Positions 37,201-47,627 of a DNA stretch of 64,000 bases are shown in pieces. A program made the position numbers and the translations under genes. The DNA is from Siphonodentalium dalli (taxonomy: Eukaryota > Mollusca > Scaphopoda > Gadilida > Siphonodentaliidae). The stretch spans positions 196,549,887 through 196,613,886 of the forward strand of contig CP136062.1 in assembly GCA_032622095.1 (NCBI GenBank), read 5' to 3'. The stretch's first letter is position 1; the number at the start of each line of letters is the position of its first letter. A model generated the notes under the pieces. It did no database searches and had not been told where the DNA came from. It saw only the letters and a list, made by a program, of their open reading frames with translations.

Positions 37201-38676
37201 ATCGTGTGTAATCATGGGAAGATTTCAATCTTCTAATTGCTATGAATTTATTCATTTAGTTTATCTTTTGTGTATATATAATGCACACTTCTTGCTAGTT
37301 CGAAATGTAGGCAGGCATCCATATTACGGGATGTCATTGTGTCCTATCGTGTAGAAAGCATGATTAAGTAGTTAAGTGGTACACATTCAGTTTGAATGAG
37401 AATCAGTATATATACGCGTTTCCTATTGGAAAACAGTTGCATACTTAGATATTATACATCTAATATGTAGGCAAGCATCCAAATTAAGGGATGTCATGGT
37501 GTCACACCGTGTAGAAAGCATGATTACATAGTAGAGTAGAACACATTCGGTTGGAATGTAAGTCAGTATATATACACGTTTCCTATTGGAAACACTTGCA
37601 TACTTAGATAGTATACATATACTATGTATATAGGCAGGCATCCACGTTCATTGATGTCATGGTGTAATATCGTGTATAGAGCACGATTAAATAGTTAAGT
37701 AGTACACATTCTGTTTGAATAAGAGTAAGTATATATACACGTAGCATGTAGGAAAACAGTTGCATACCTATATAGTATGCACATAATATGTAGACAGGCA
37801 TCCTAGTTCAGGGATGTCCTGGTCGCATAGCGTGTAGAAAACATGATTATATAGTTAAGTAGTACACATTCAGTTAGAATGTGAGTAAGTATATATACAC
37901 ACGTTTCCTATTTGAAAACAGTTGCATACTTAGATATTATGCATCTGATATGTTGGCAGGCATCCATGTTCATGGATGTCATGGTGTCATACCGTCATAG
38001 AAAGCATGATTAAATAGTTAAGTAGTACACATTCGTTAAGAATGAGAGTCATTATATATACACGTTTCCTATTGGAAAACAGTTGCATATTTAGATATTA
38101 CGCATCTGATATGTAGACAGGCCTCCATGTTCAGGGGTGTCATGGTGTCATATCGTGTAGAAAGCATGATTAAATAGTTAAGTAGTACACATTCGTTAAG
38201 AATGAGAGTCATTATATATACACGTTTCCTATTGGAAAACAGTTGCATATTTAGATGTTACGCATCTGATATGTAGACAGGCCTCCATGTTCAGGGGTGT
38301 CATATTGTGTAGAAAGAATGATTAAATAGTTGAGTGGAACGCATTCGGTTAGAATGGAAGTCAGTATATATATACGTTTCCTATTGGAAACAGTTGTATA
38401 TTTAGATAATATATTATACTATAATATAATACAATATATAGGCAAGAATCCACATTCGGGGATTGCCATGTTGTCATACCGTGTAGTAAGCATGATTAAA
38501 TGGTTAAGTAATACACATTCAGTAAGAATGGGTGTCAGTATAGGCTCCCTATCTTCGAATGTGTATAGGCAGGCAGTGTGCAATGGTGCTACACAGAACG
38601 CCGCCACAGTCAGACTAGAGATGGATCACCCCACCGGAATGGGAGATACACAGGTTATACCCACAAGAGCATCAGT
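34221..38676 (-). repeat. Macrosatellite unit 3 (Penelope-derived), 4456 bp
   Basis: A full unit with the same layout as unit 2. Differences are scattered single bases, for example in the segment near 38545 (GGCTCCC against GGCACCC in unit 2). The low divergence points to recent amplification or homogenisation. Confidence 0.95.
34285..34371 (-). ncRNA. Hammerhead ribozyme-like motif, unit 3
   Basis: The core and stems match the unit 1 motif, with no change in invariant positions. Confidence 0.85.
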
Positions 38677-40218
38677 TTTTATATAAAATTGGATAAATAC
38701 CAACATCCCATCCGATCTATGGACGGGACATTCTATGTAGCACTCTACACTGTCTTTTAGTGTTTCGACCTATTTTGTCAACCAATTTAGAAATTGGTGA
38801 ACCCGCAAGGTCTCATCAGGAGAGAGCGGAATTAAGATTCCTCAAAGTAACTGAGGGATCAACACATATAGGTATGTGTGCATGGTAGATACAGACTGTC
38901 TCAAGACAGCTGAATTGAGCGAGGGCCTTCAAGGCTTCGCGTGTTGTTCATAGTAACATGCCTATTATAATAGGCGTGAGTTATTGTGTCATTCGTTGTG
39001 AAATAGCAATAAGTCGGAAGCAACATTATGTGCAAGTTATCACAGACCCGAAGTTGTGTGGTCTGCACTTACTACTAATATCGCTGGTCAATATAACACG
39101 TGCTATGGTCAGCCCCCGTTCTTTGTGTAATACGGCAGTATAGCAAACACGTAATTTCATTGGTTCGTTAAGTGTGATTGACATGGCCACTGTGTAATAG
39201 CGTGGTAGCATTCGGTTCACATGTGTGCCAGATTAGTCCTGTCAAGTATCAGATCAAGGCAGTTCGCACTTACCTTTTGATCAATTAGACCAGATTGTTG
39301 TAATCTCTTGCAAGTGTTGTAAGATATATCTGTATTGAGTAATCTACGTTTCAACAGGCTGTGTGTCGTTAAAAGCCAATATTTCAAGGATTCTGGCAGT
39401 CACATATCGTAAAGTACAAGAATTAAATAGTTAGTCCCTTAGCGGGTGTTTGATTCCCATGTAGGGGAGTTTTTAATGTAAGGATGGATAACTACGAACA
39501 TCACGTCCGATCTTTGAACGAGACTGTCCATGTATTTTCAATGAGTAAATTATTCACTGCGCGTGTGTGCATGAAGTAAGACATTATTCGTATCTCACAT
39601 GAGTGAAGTTTTAAAAACAATGTTCGAGTTGTTTTCATGTCTTATATCATGATGCACCAGTATGGTATTGTGTGCAAAATTATATCATTTATCAGTGGCA
39701 TTGAGCAGGTGCTTCTTGGTTAAATTAGCACGTCGGTCATTGAGTGTCAAGGTATGCAGGGCTGCCGATAATTCTTTCGGGTTATAGCCTGTTTTGTAGC
39801 TTTTGTTGAAACACGGAACAACGGTTCATAAATTCCGTGTCAGTAAATGAGTTACGTCGGTATCGAGTGATTAAATACTTAAGTAGTACACATTCGGTAA
39901 GAATGAGAGTCAGTATATATACACGTTTCCTATTGGAAAAGAGTTGCATACTTAGATATTATACATCTAATATGCAGGCAGGCATCCGAATTCAGGGATG
40001 TCATGGTGTCATACCGTGTAGAAAGCATGATTAAATAGTTAAGTGGTTCCCATGTAGGGGAGTTTTTAATGTAAGGATGGATAACTACGAACATCACGTC
40101 CTATCGTTGAACGAGACTTTCCATGTGTTTCCATTTTCAATGAGTAAATTATTCACTGCGCGTTTGTGCATATTGTTAGGACATTGTTCGTATCACACAT
40201 GAGTGATTTTGTTTAAAA
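38677..40218 (-). repeat. Macrosatellite unit 4, truncated at 1542 bp
   Basis: It matches unit 3 from its start to GTTTAAAA at 40218, where unit 3 continues with CAATGTTCG and this copy switches to the inverted Penelope-like element. The breakpoint lies inside the first half of the second RT C-terminal fragment. Confidence 0.92.
38741..38827 (-). ncRNA. Hammerhead ribozyme-like motif, unit 4
   Basis: The same motif with one change in the stem III loop (GAC instead of GGC on the - strand). Stems and core are unaffected, as expected if the fold is what matters. Confidence 0.85.
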
Positions 40219-40792
40219 TGGAGTATAACAGTATAACTTGTTTATATGTATTAAATATACACAACTTATCAATCTTACTAGCGTGCATGTAATTTATACA
40301 CGCCGTACATACAATACGATATGTACGTATATTACAACTGTATATTGTTCATTGCAACAATTTTATGAATTCGTAATGTTCAGCATATATACAAATATAC
40401 TAATGTATGGGCATAAGCACATGGATACTTATATAATACCCACGGACAGAGTAACTACTATACTCTTAGTGCAGTTGTCTGGTAGCTATTTATCTAGCTA
40501 CATGTACAGCCTTATTATATTCACGTACAACCACCAGAGTGATGCCATATTATTGAGATGTACCGGGGAGTACAACCACCAGAGTGTTGCCATATTATTG
40601 AGATGTACCGGCCCCACCCCCCTTTCTACACATATGGACATCATATCACGTGACCTGTCTACCCACCAACGCCTACCATGCAATAGTGTGGCAGTCTTTA
40701 CACAAGCTACTGTGTGGCTGAACCGTCTGTCATTGGGTTATAACTATCGCCCTGATCAGTCGCTCTGTACAAGCTCTCAAACAAACTGAGAA
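40219..40792 (+). other. PLE 5' region with duplicated 45-bp segment
   Basis: A 183-codon open frame (40238-40789) ends 3 bases before the RT start codon. It contains a tandem 45-bp duplication at 40526-40566 and 40571-40611 (CATATTATTGAGATGTACCG). Its composition and lack of a recognisable domain argue that it is a leader rather than a protein gene. In another frame, a short open stretch overlaps the RT start. Confidence 0.45.
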
Positions 40793-42721
40793 ATGGGTCG
40801 CAGACTCATTCGCAAACATGCCGACAGAAGCAATGTACGCAAAATTGAAAAAATGAAGGCCTTAAGGTCACACCATCGCAATACAGCTACTAAGTTGCTC
40901 AAAGCAAAATCATTTATCAGAAACCTTTCTGATCATCGTCTTAGCGATGATCAAATTCACTTACTGGGTTATGGATTGAACTTTATTCCGGCCACCCGGG
41001 TAGCCACTAAATCCACAATGAAGGACTTTAAGGCCTTCGAACGAAACATGAGGATCCAATACGTGATCAAAAGCTCTGACAATTGGACGAAAAAAGAGCA
41101 CCCTTTTAAAAAACCGTCTGCATTAGCAGGCAACTGCCTTGAGGATTACCTATATGCATGTAAATTGGAACTCTGTGACTACAAACAAACGTTCCATGAT
41201 AATCTTACGCCAGGCCTACGACAGGCGATTACAAGTCTTAAAAGAAATGACAACCTGATTATAATGAAAGCAGATAAAAATAACACCACAGTTATTTTGA
41301 ATACTGCTGATTATATAACTGAAGGGCTCACCCAACTCCAAGATGGGATACACTACAAGGAAATATCATCAATTGATACAAAAATTACTCATTCCAAAGT
41401 ACTTACTCTAGTACATGACATGCATGAACGTGGATCAATTGACGACTCCACCTATGCCTATTTATTTAATAGACGTGAGGAGATTATTACCCCACATCTA
41501 TACCTACTCCCTAAAATTCACAAATTAGGGAACATACTTAATGATATAGATCCCGCCTTTAACGATAGCGGTAAAAAACTCGTTCCTCCAGTTAGGCCGA
41601 TTATATCACAATACAAAAGCGCAACTGAAAAGATCGGACGATTTTTAGACTACTTCCTAAAGCCGATTGTTCGCCTACAAGAAACCTACCTAAGTGATAC
41701 CCGGCAATTGATTGAAGTGATTGAAAAAACCGTCATCCCTAAAGATGCACTACTTGTGACATATGATGTCTGCTCTCTCTATACAAATCTGAGATTCTCT
41801 GAATTATTAGATTCATTACGCTTCTACCTGAACTCAACAACTGACATGGTGTATGATATCACTAGACCGTCAACTGACGAACTTGTCAGAATAGCTGAAT
41901 TATTACTCACATGTAATGAATTTACATTTAATGGAAAATGCTATCGACAAATAGTGGGCGCACCACAAGGTGCTGTACCATCACCTGAAATTTGTGATTT
42001 GGCCATATACAAGCACATCAAAACGCTTATGGACAACTTTGAGCATTCACACAAATGCATACTAAATTTTAGATACAGAGATGATGGCTTTCTTATCTGG
42101 AATGCTACGCGCCAAGAGGTGCTTGACTTCTTCTCTATGGCAAACCATGCCCATGACCTATTAAAATTCACATATGAAATTGAGGAAAATGAAGTCAGTT
42201 TCCTTGATCTTGACATATATAAAGGTCCGACATTTATGAATACTGGAATACTTGACATGAAATGTCACATAAAAAAGACTGAATCATTCCAGTATCTACA
42301 TAGGAAGTCCAACCACCCTTCCAGCTGTTTCAAATCATTTCTCATAGGAGAATTCACTCGATACCTACGAAACTCATCTACTGAAACGGAATTTATAAAC
42401 CGTTGTTCCGGGTTTCAACATAGGCTAAAAAACAGAGGCTATAGCCCGAAAGAAATATCGGCGGCCCTGCAGACATTGACATTTAAAGACCGACGTGCTA
42501 AACTAACTAAGAAGCACCGGCTCATTGCATCAAATAAATCGTACTTTTGCACACAATACCATACTGGTGCATCAAGAATACAAGACGTGTTGAAAAATAA
42601 CTGGAACATTGTTTCAAAATCCACTCATGAGAGCTACTCTTCAATGCAATCTCCAGCGCTCGTCTTTCGCCGAGGGAAGAAATTGGGAGAAATGCTATCT
42701 AAAAAACGTATTATTCTGTAA
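40793..42721 (+). CDS. Penelope-like reverse transcriptase, 642 aa, no GIY-YIG endonuclease
   Basis: An intact ORF copies element RNA into DNA. Motifs in order: the N-terminal PLE region with LSDDQIHLLGYGLNFIP (about 50-66); the family hallmark YLLPKIHKLG (about 237-246); PPVRPIISQYKSATEKIG (about 265-282); RT motif A VTYDVCSLYTNL (about 322-333, catalytic Asp in YDV); motif B GAPQGAVPSPEICDLAIY (about 389-406); motif C RYRDDGFLIW (about 427-436, catalytic DD); and SFLDLDIYKG (about 469-478). The thumb region has QYLHRKSNHPSSCFKSF. The C-terminus VFRRGKKLGEML is where endonuclease-bearing PLEs continue into a GIY-YIG domain; here a TAA follows. The same frame stays open for another 55 codons after the stop, without GIY-YIG cysteines. 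ATG at 40793 was chosen because the preceding frame is closed. No frameshift is seen, so the copy may be recently active. Confidence 0.93.
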   Translation: MGRRLIRKHADRSNVRKIEKMKALRSHHRNTATKLLKAKSFIRNLSDHRLSDDQIHLLGYGLNFIPATRVATKSTMKDFKAFERNMRIQYVIKSSDNWTKKEHPFKKPSALAGNCLEDYLYACKLELCDYKQTFHDNLTPGLRQAITSLKRNDNLIIMKADKNNTTVILNTADYITEGLTQLQDGIHYKEISSIDTKITHSKVLTLVHDMHERGSIDDSTYAYLFNRREEIITPHLYLLPKIHKLGNILNDIDPAFNDSGKKLVPPVRPIISQYKSATEKIGRFLDYFLKPIVRLQETYLSDTRQLIEVIEKTVIPKDALLVTYDVCSLYTNLRFSELLDSLRFYLNSTTDMVYDITRPSTDELVRIAELLLTCNEFTFNGKCYRQIVGAPQGAVPSPEICDLAIYKHIKTLMDNFEHSHKCILNFRYRDDGFLIWNATRQEVLDFFSMANHAHDLLKFTYEIEENEVSFLDLDIYKGPTFMNTGILDMKCHIKKTESFQYLHRKSNHPSSCFKSFLIGEFTRYLRNSSTETEFINRCSGFQHRLKNRGYSPKEISAALQTLTFKDRRAKLTKKHRLIASNKSYFCTQYHTGASRIQDVLKNNWNIVSKSTHESYSSMQSPALVFRRGKKLGEMLSKKRIIL

Positions 42722-43915
42722 AGACTATACGAAAGATATCCATACTACATGTATATGCACACCCGTGCAATGGATAAATTACTCATTGACAAAGAAAACA
42801 CATGGAACGTGATGTTTGTATTTATTCATCTTTATATGAAAGCTCCCCTAGACGGGAATGAAAGACCCCCTGATGGGCTAAAATTTTAATTCCTGTTACA
42901 CTAAACGTAATATGTCTTTGAGCACGATATGTGACTGCCATGACTTTTGAAAAATGGGCTTTTAACGACGCGCAGCCTGTTGAAGAGCAAACTATTTAAT
43001 GTTGGTATCACTTACAACACCTGCTAATGAGATTACAACAATCTACACTAATTGATCAAAGGAAAGTGTGAACACCCGTGATCTGACACTTGATAGCTCT
43101 AATCTGGCGCAGCTTTAACTGTATGCCACCACAACCTTACGCAACTGTTACATGACTCCATGGGGAATGTTTGCATGAGATACATGCAAATATATCTCAT
43201 ATAGTTCCGTAGACATGGTTCTCGCCAAAGTATCCCGATATATCTGGACAGGCACATACCAGATACATGATACATGTATATAGATGCTACATCACACACG
43301 CACTCTCTTACTGACCAACTAATTCGGTACCGAAGAACGTATCAAAAGTGTATCCAAACTATATATGTACATGCACAGACATGAAAGTTGGATATGAAAC
43401 AAACTTAATGACTCTCCTATAGCTGGATACATGTACGCCACTTTAACGTATAGTAGCTACATGTTGCACACGTTAAACTCCTACACTGTGTCGTGATATA
43501 CTGGCGGGACTCTGTACGATCATATATATCTTGAAAATTACTAACAAGATTGTGTGCTTATTGTCCTTTACATATTTGATCTACATTTACTTGCACAATA
43601 CTGCTTATATACAAATATAAAAAGACAAAAAACTAGATTGACCTAAGATTTGGCGAGATCCAGAAAAAACTCCACAGTATATTAGGTTTCTGAAGTGGAT
43701 GTGTCAATCACACCCAACGAACCTATGAAATTACGTGTTTGCTATACTGCCGTATTACACAAAGAACGATGGGCGTACCCGAGCACGTGCTGTTTTGACA
43801 ACCAATATTCTCAACATATTAAGTACTGACCACGCAACCTCAGTCTGCATTAACTTGCACTAACTGATGCATCTGACTTATTGCCATTTCACAAAGATTG
43901 ACGCAATTTACCCAC

Positions 43916-44228
43916 GCTTATTATAATAAGCATGGTATACTCTGAACAAAATGTGAAGCCTTCTCAAAGGCCATCGCTCAACTCAGCTGTCATCAGACAG
44001 ACTGTACCTACCATTAACACATACGCACATACATGTATGTGATGAGCCCTCAGTTACTTTGAGGATTCTCACTTCCGCTCTCTCCTGATGAGACCTTGCG
44101 GGTTAATCAATTTCTAAATTGGTTGACAAAATAGGTCGAAACACTAATAGGCAGTGTAGAGTGCTACATAGAATGCCCCGTCCATAGATCGGATGGGATG
44201 TTGGTATTTATCCAATTCTATATAAAAA
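43916..44228 (+). ncRNA. Structured 3' end of the PLE with hammerhead-like motif
   Basis: A series of short hairpins leads to the ribozyme: GCTTATTATAATAAGC (43916-43931), GCCTT/AAAGGC near 43962, CTGTC/GACAG near 43990, CACATACATGTATGTG near 44027, and CCTCA/TTGAGG near 44048-44064. The hammerhead core spans about 44079-44164: CTGATGA 44085-44091, stem II GACC/GGTC (44092-44095 with 44134-44137), GAAA 44138-44141, stem III CACT/AGTG, then UA at 44157-44158 and a GAG/CTC stem I. Counterparts of all of these occur in the macrosatellite units on the opposite strand. Confidence 0.82.
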
Positions 44229-44626
44229 TACGTAGAACTAAGGTAGACATTTTCTAACATAAAGCATACGTGAAATTTTATAGTTCTTTTAATGGGGATT
44301 TTCTAAGGTAGAACTACCGTGCAGTCTTCTAAGCTGAGCACACGTGAAATATGTTAGTTTTATAGCTCCGCCCATCTCACTTTTGACAGTTAAATTTCGA
44401 CATTAGATCGTCGGTGACCGTCTTATAAGAATTCAGGTTAGATCTAACTTAGTTTTATGTTAGCCGTTTTTGGTGAGGGAAGCTACTCATAATTCTTATA
44501 TGTATAGTAGTTCATTATGTGAAAGGGGTCCATTGTCTGTATTTATATTTCACTGCACGTTTGATAACTTTGCACATACCAACTATGAAAGTGGATGATA
44601 ATACGCATCAACAGTCATATATACTA
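44229..44626. other. Spacer, no gene recognised
   Basis: AT-rich sequence between the PLE end and the Helitron array. No repeat family is recognised. Confidence 0.3.
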
Positions 44627-45295
44627 CTAGCAGGTGGACCCGACTTCGTCCGGGCTGTTTCCCCTCTGCTTTTCGGCGAATTGCGCGATTTGACCTTGAA
44701 TTGTCCATTTTGAAAGTCAATGTCAGGTGGGGTCACAATTTGACCCGTCCAAAACACTGCCCGGACAAAAGTACCCGACAAAAGTACCAAACACTGCCTG
44801 GACAAAAGTACCTGACAAAAGTACCCGTCGAAATCCATCCGGTTTTACCCGATTTGACCTTGAATTGATCATTTTGAAGGTCAAGGTCAGCTCAGGGTCA
44901 CGATTTGACCCGTCCAAAACACTCAGTGGACAAAAGTAACCCTACGTATCAAATTTCGTCGAAATCCCATAACAATTCGCGATTTGACCTTGAATTGACC
45001 CGATTTTAAGGTCAAGGTCACGTCGCACGGGCAAACGAATAGGCTTACGACACTCCCCATACGAAAGTATCCGTAGACACTAATTTTCATCGAAATCCCG
45101 TGATACTCGGGCGTTTGACCTTGAAATGACCCGATGTCAATGTCACGTCGCACAGGCAAATTTATAGGCCCATGCCATGCACTCCCCGGCCGAAAGTCCC
45201 CCACATACCAAGTTTCATCGAAATCGGCTCGGCCGTTTTCGAGTCCATCGCGAACACACACACACACAGACAAATTTCCCAAAATATATAATAGA
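44627..45295 (-). mobile_element. Helitron array element 1, 669 bp
   Basis: On the - strand it starts TCTATTATATATTTTGGGAA and ends with the hairpin CCCGGACGAAGTCGGG a few bases before CTAG. The host base before it on the + strand is A (44626). The interior has subrepeats with GATTTGACCTTGAATTG and GACAAAAGTACC, a different core from the other five elements. The same subfamily occurs in opposite orientation at 55884-56540. A CA repeat lies near its 5' end. Confidence 0.85.
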
Positions 45296-45917
45296 CTAGC
45301 CGATGAGCCCGTTGTCGATGAGACGTTGTCCGGGCTATTCAAAAACCAAATTTCAAGTGGATAGCTCTACCCGTTTCCGAGATCTGGTCTGCGCATGCGC
45401 GAAGCTGGCGTCGCACGGGCTCGGCGGCCCGATAAAATTCGTATCCGGGGCAAGATACATTCACATACCAAATTTCAAGTCGATAGCTCCACCCGTTTCC
45501 GAGATCTCGTCTGCGCATGCGCGAAGCTGGCGTCGCACGGGCTCGGCGACCGATAAAATTTGTATCCGGGGCAAGATACATTCACATAGCAAATTTCAAG
45601 TCGATAGCTCCACCCGTTTCCGAGATCTCGTCTACGCATGCTCGAAGCTGGCGTCGCACGGGCTCGGCGACCCGATAAAATTCGTATCCGGGGCAAGATA
45701 CATTCACATAGCAAATTTCAAGTCGATAGCTCCACCCGTTTCCGAGATCTCATCTGCGCATGCGCTGCATGGGCGTCGCCAATACGACGACCGCCTGGTC
45801 AAACTACACACACGTACCAAGTTTCGTCCCGATCGGTCGAGAATCGTAGATTTGTATCAATGACATACAGACATACATACATACATACAGACAGAGGTCT
45901 TCAAAATATATATGAGA
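45296..45917 (-). mobile_element. Helitron array element 2, 622 bp
   Basis: On the - strand it starts TCTCATATATATTTTGAAGA and ends with a hairpin (AGCCCG/CGGGCT) close to the terminal CTAG. It has three and a half 122-bp cores, each with TCGATAGCTCCACCCGTTTC and TCTGCGCATGCGC-type sequence, then a GACATACATACA microsatellite near the 5' end. It directly abuts its neighbours. Confidence 0.85.
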
Positions 45918-46419
45918 CTAGCCGATGAGCCCGACGTTGTCCGGGCTATTCAAAAACCAAATTTCAAGTCGATAGCTCCACCCGTTTGCGAGATCTGGTC
46001 TGCGCATGCGCGAAGCTGGCGTCGCACAGGCTTGGCGACCCGATAAAATTTGTATCCGGGGCAAGATACATTCATATACCAAATTTCAAGTTGATAGCTC
46101 CACCCGTTTCCGAGATCTGGTATGCGCATGCACGAAGCTGGCGTTGCACGGGCTCGGCAACCCGATAAAATTCGTATCCGGGGCAAGATACATTCACATA
46201 CCAAATTTCAAGTTGATAGCTCCACCTGTTTCCGAGATCTCGTCTGCGCATGCGCGAAGCGGGCACTGCACGGGCTTGCCAATACGACGTTGACGACCGC
46301 CTGGTCAAACTACATACACGTACCAAGTTTCGTCCCGATCGGTCGAGAATCGTAGATTTGTATCAATGACATACAGACAAACATACAGACAAACAGAGGT
46401 CTTCAAAATATATATGAGA
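45918..46419 (-). mobile_element. Helitron array element 3, 502 bp
   Basis: The same family as the preceding element with fewer 122-bp cores. The junction bases are CTAG followed directly by TC on the - strand. Confidence 0.85.
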
Positions 46420-47003
46420 CTAGCCGATGAGCCCGACATTGTCCGGGCTATTCAAAAACCAAATTTCAAGTCGATAGTTCTACCCAGCCCGACGTTGTCC
46501 GGGCTATTCAAAAACCAAATTCCAAGTCGACAGCTCTACCCGTTTCCGAGATCAGGTCTGCGCATGCGCCAAGCTGGCGTCGCACGGGCTCGGCGACCCG
46601 ATAAAATTCGTATCCGGGCAAGATTCATTCACATACCAAATTTCAAGTCGATAGCTCCTTCAAAAACCAAATTTCAAGTCGATAGCTCTACCCGTTTCCG
46701 AGATCTGGTCTGCGCATGCTCGAAGCTGGCGTCGCACGGACTCGGCGACCCGATACAATTCGTATCCGGGGCAAGATACATTCACATACCAAATTTCAAG
46801 TCGATAGCTCCACCAGTTTCCGAGATCTCGTCTGCGCATGCGCTGCACGGGCGTCGCACGGGCTCGCCAATACGACAACGACCACCGCCTGGTCAAACTA
46901 CACACACGTACCAAGTTTCGTCCCGATCGGTCGAGAATCGTAGATTTGTATTAATGACAGACAGACAGACAAACAGACAGAGGTCTTCAAAATATATATG
47001 AGA
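46420..47003 (-). mobile_element. Helitron array element 4, 584 bp, internally rearranged
   Basis: The same family. The 3' hairpin segment is partly duplicated at 46440-46510 and a core is interrupted by a repeat of TCAAAAACCAAATTTCAAGT at about 46660, showing internal rearrangement. Confidence 0.83.
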
Positions 47004-47627
47004 CTAGCCGATGAGCCTGACGTTGTCCGGGCTATTCAAAAACCAAATTTCAAGTCGATAGCTCTACCCGTTTCCGAGATCTGGTCTGCGCATGCGCGAA
47101 GCTGGCGTCGCACGGGCTCGGCGACCCGATAAAATTCGTATCCGGGGCAAGATACATTCACATAGCAAATTTCAAGTCGATAGCTCCACCCGTTTCCGAG
47201 ATCTCATCTGCGCATGCGCGAAGTTGGCGTCGCACGGGCTCGGCGACCCGATAAAATTCGTATCCGGGGCAAGATACATTCACATAGCAAATTTCAAGTC
47301 GATAGCTCCACCCGTTTCCGAGATCTCGTCTGCGCATGCGCGAAGCTGGCGTCGCACGGGCTCGGCGACCCGATAAAATTTGTATCCGGGGCAAGATACA
47401 TTCACATAGCAAATTTCAAGTCGATAGCTCCACCCGTTTCCGAGATCTCGTCTGCGCATGCGCTGCACGGGCGTCGCAATGGCTCGCCAATACGACAACG
47501 ACGACCGCCTGGTCAAACTACACACACGTACCAAGTTTCGTCCCGATCGGTCGAGAATCGTAGATTTGTATCAATGACAGACATACATACATACATACAG
47601 ACAGAGGTCTTCAAAATATATATGAGA
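47004..47627 (-). mobile_element. Helitron array element 5, 624 bp
   Basis: The same family with four nearly uniform 122-bp cores, of which the last has the variant GCGCTGCACGGGCGTCGC ending. Confidence 0.85.

Larger units (their letters stand above)
40219..44228 (+). mobile_element. Nearly complete Penelope-like element (PLE), about 4.0 kb
   Basis: It is oriented opposite to the macrosatellite. It contains a 5' region, an intact reverse-transcriptase ORF (40793-42721), a 1.5-kb 3' UTR and a terminal hammerhead-like motif. It ends at ATCCAATTCTATATAAAA, the complement of the macrosatellite unit start. From about 42360 to 44228 it aligns with the complement of each unit with moderate divergence, so the units derive from the 3' half of this family. 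The 5' end is set by the breakpoint at 40218/40219 and may be truncated. Confidence 0.88.

Noticed and set aside
40238-40789. Possible first ORF of the Penelope-like element
   Set aside because: There is no domain, it contains a tandem duplication, and its composition resembles AT-rich leader sequence; kept only as a leader.
42722-43300. Possible GIY-YIG endonuclease downstream of the RT
   Set aside because: All three frames were read for the GIY/YIG and Cys/His pattern; none was found.
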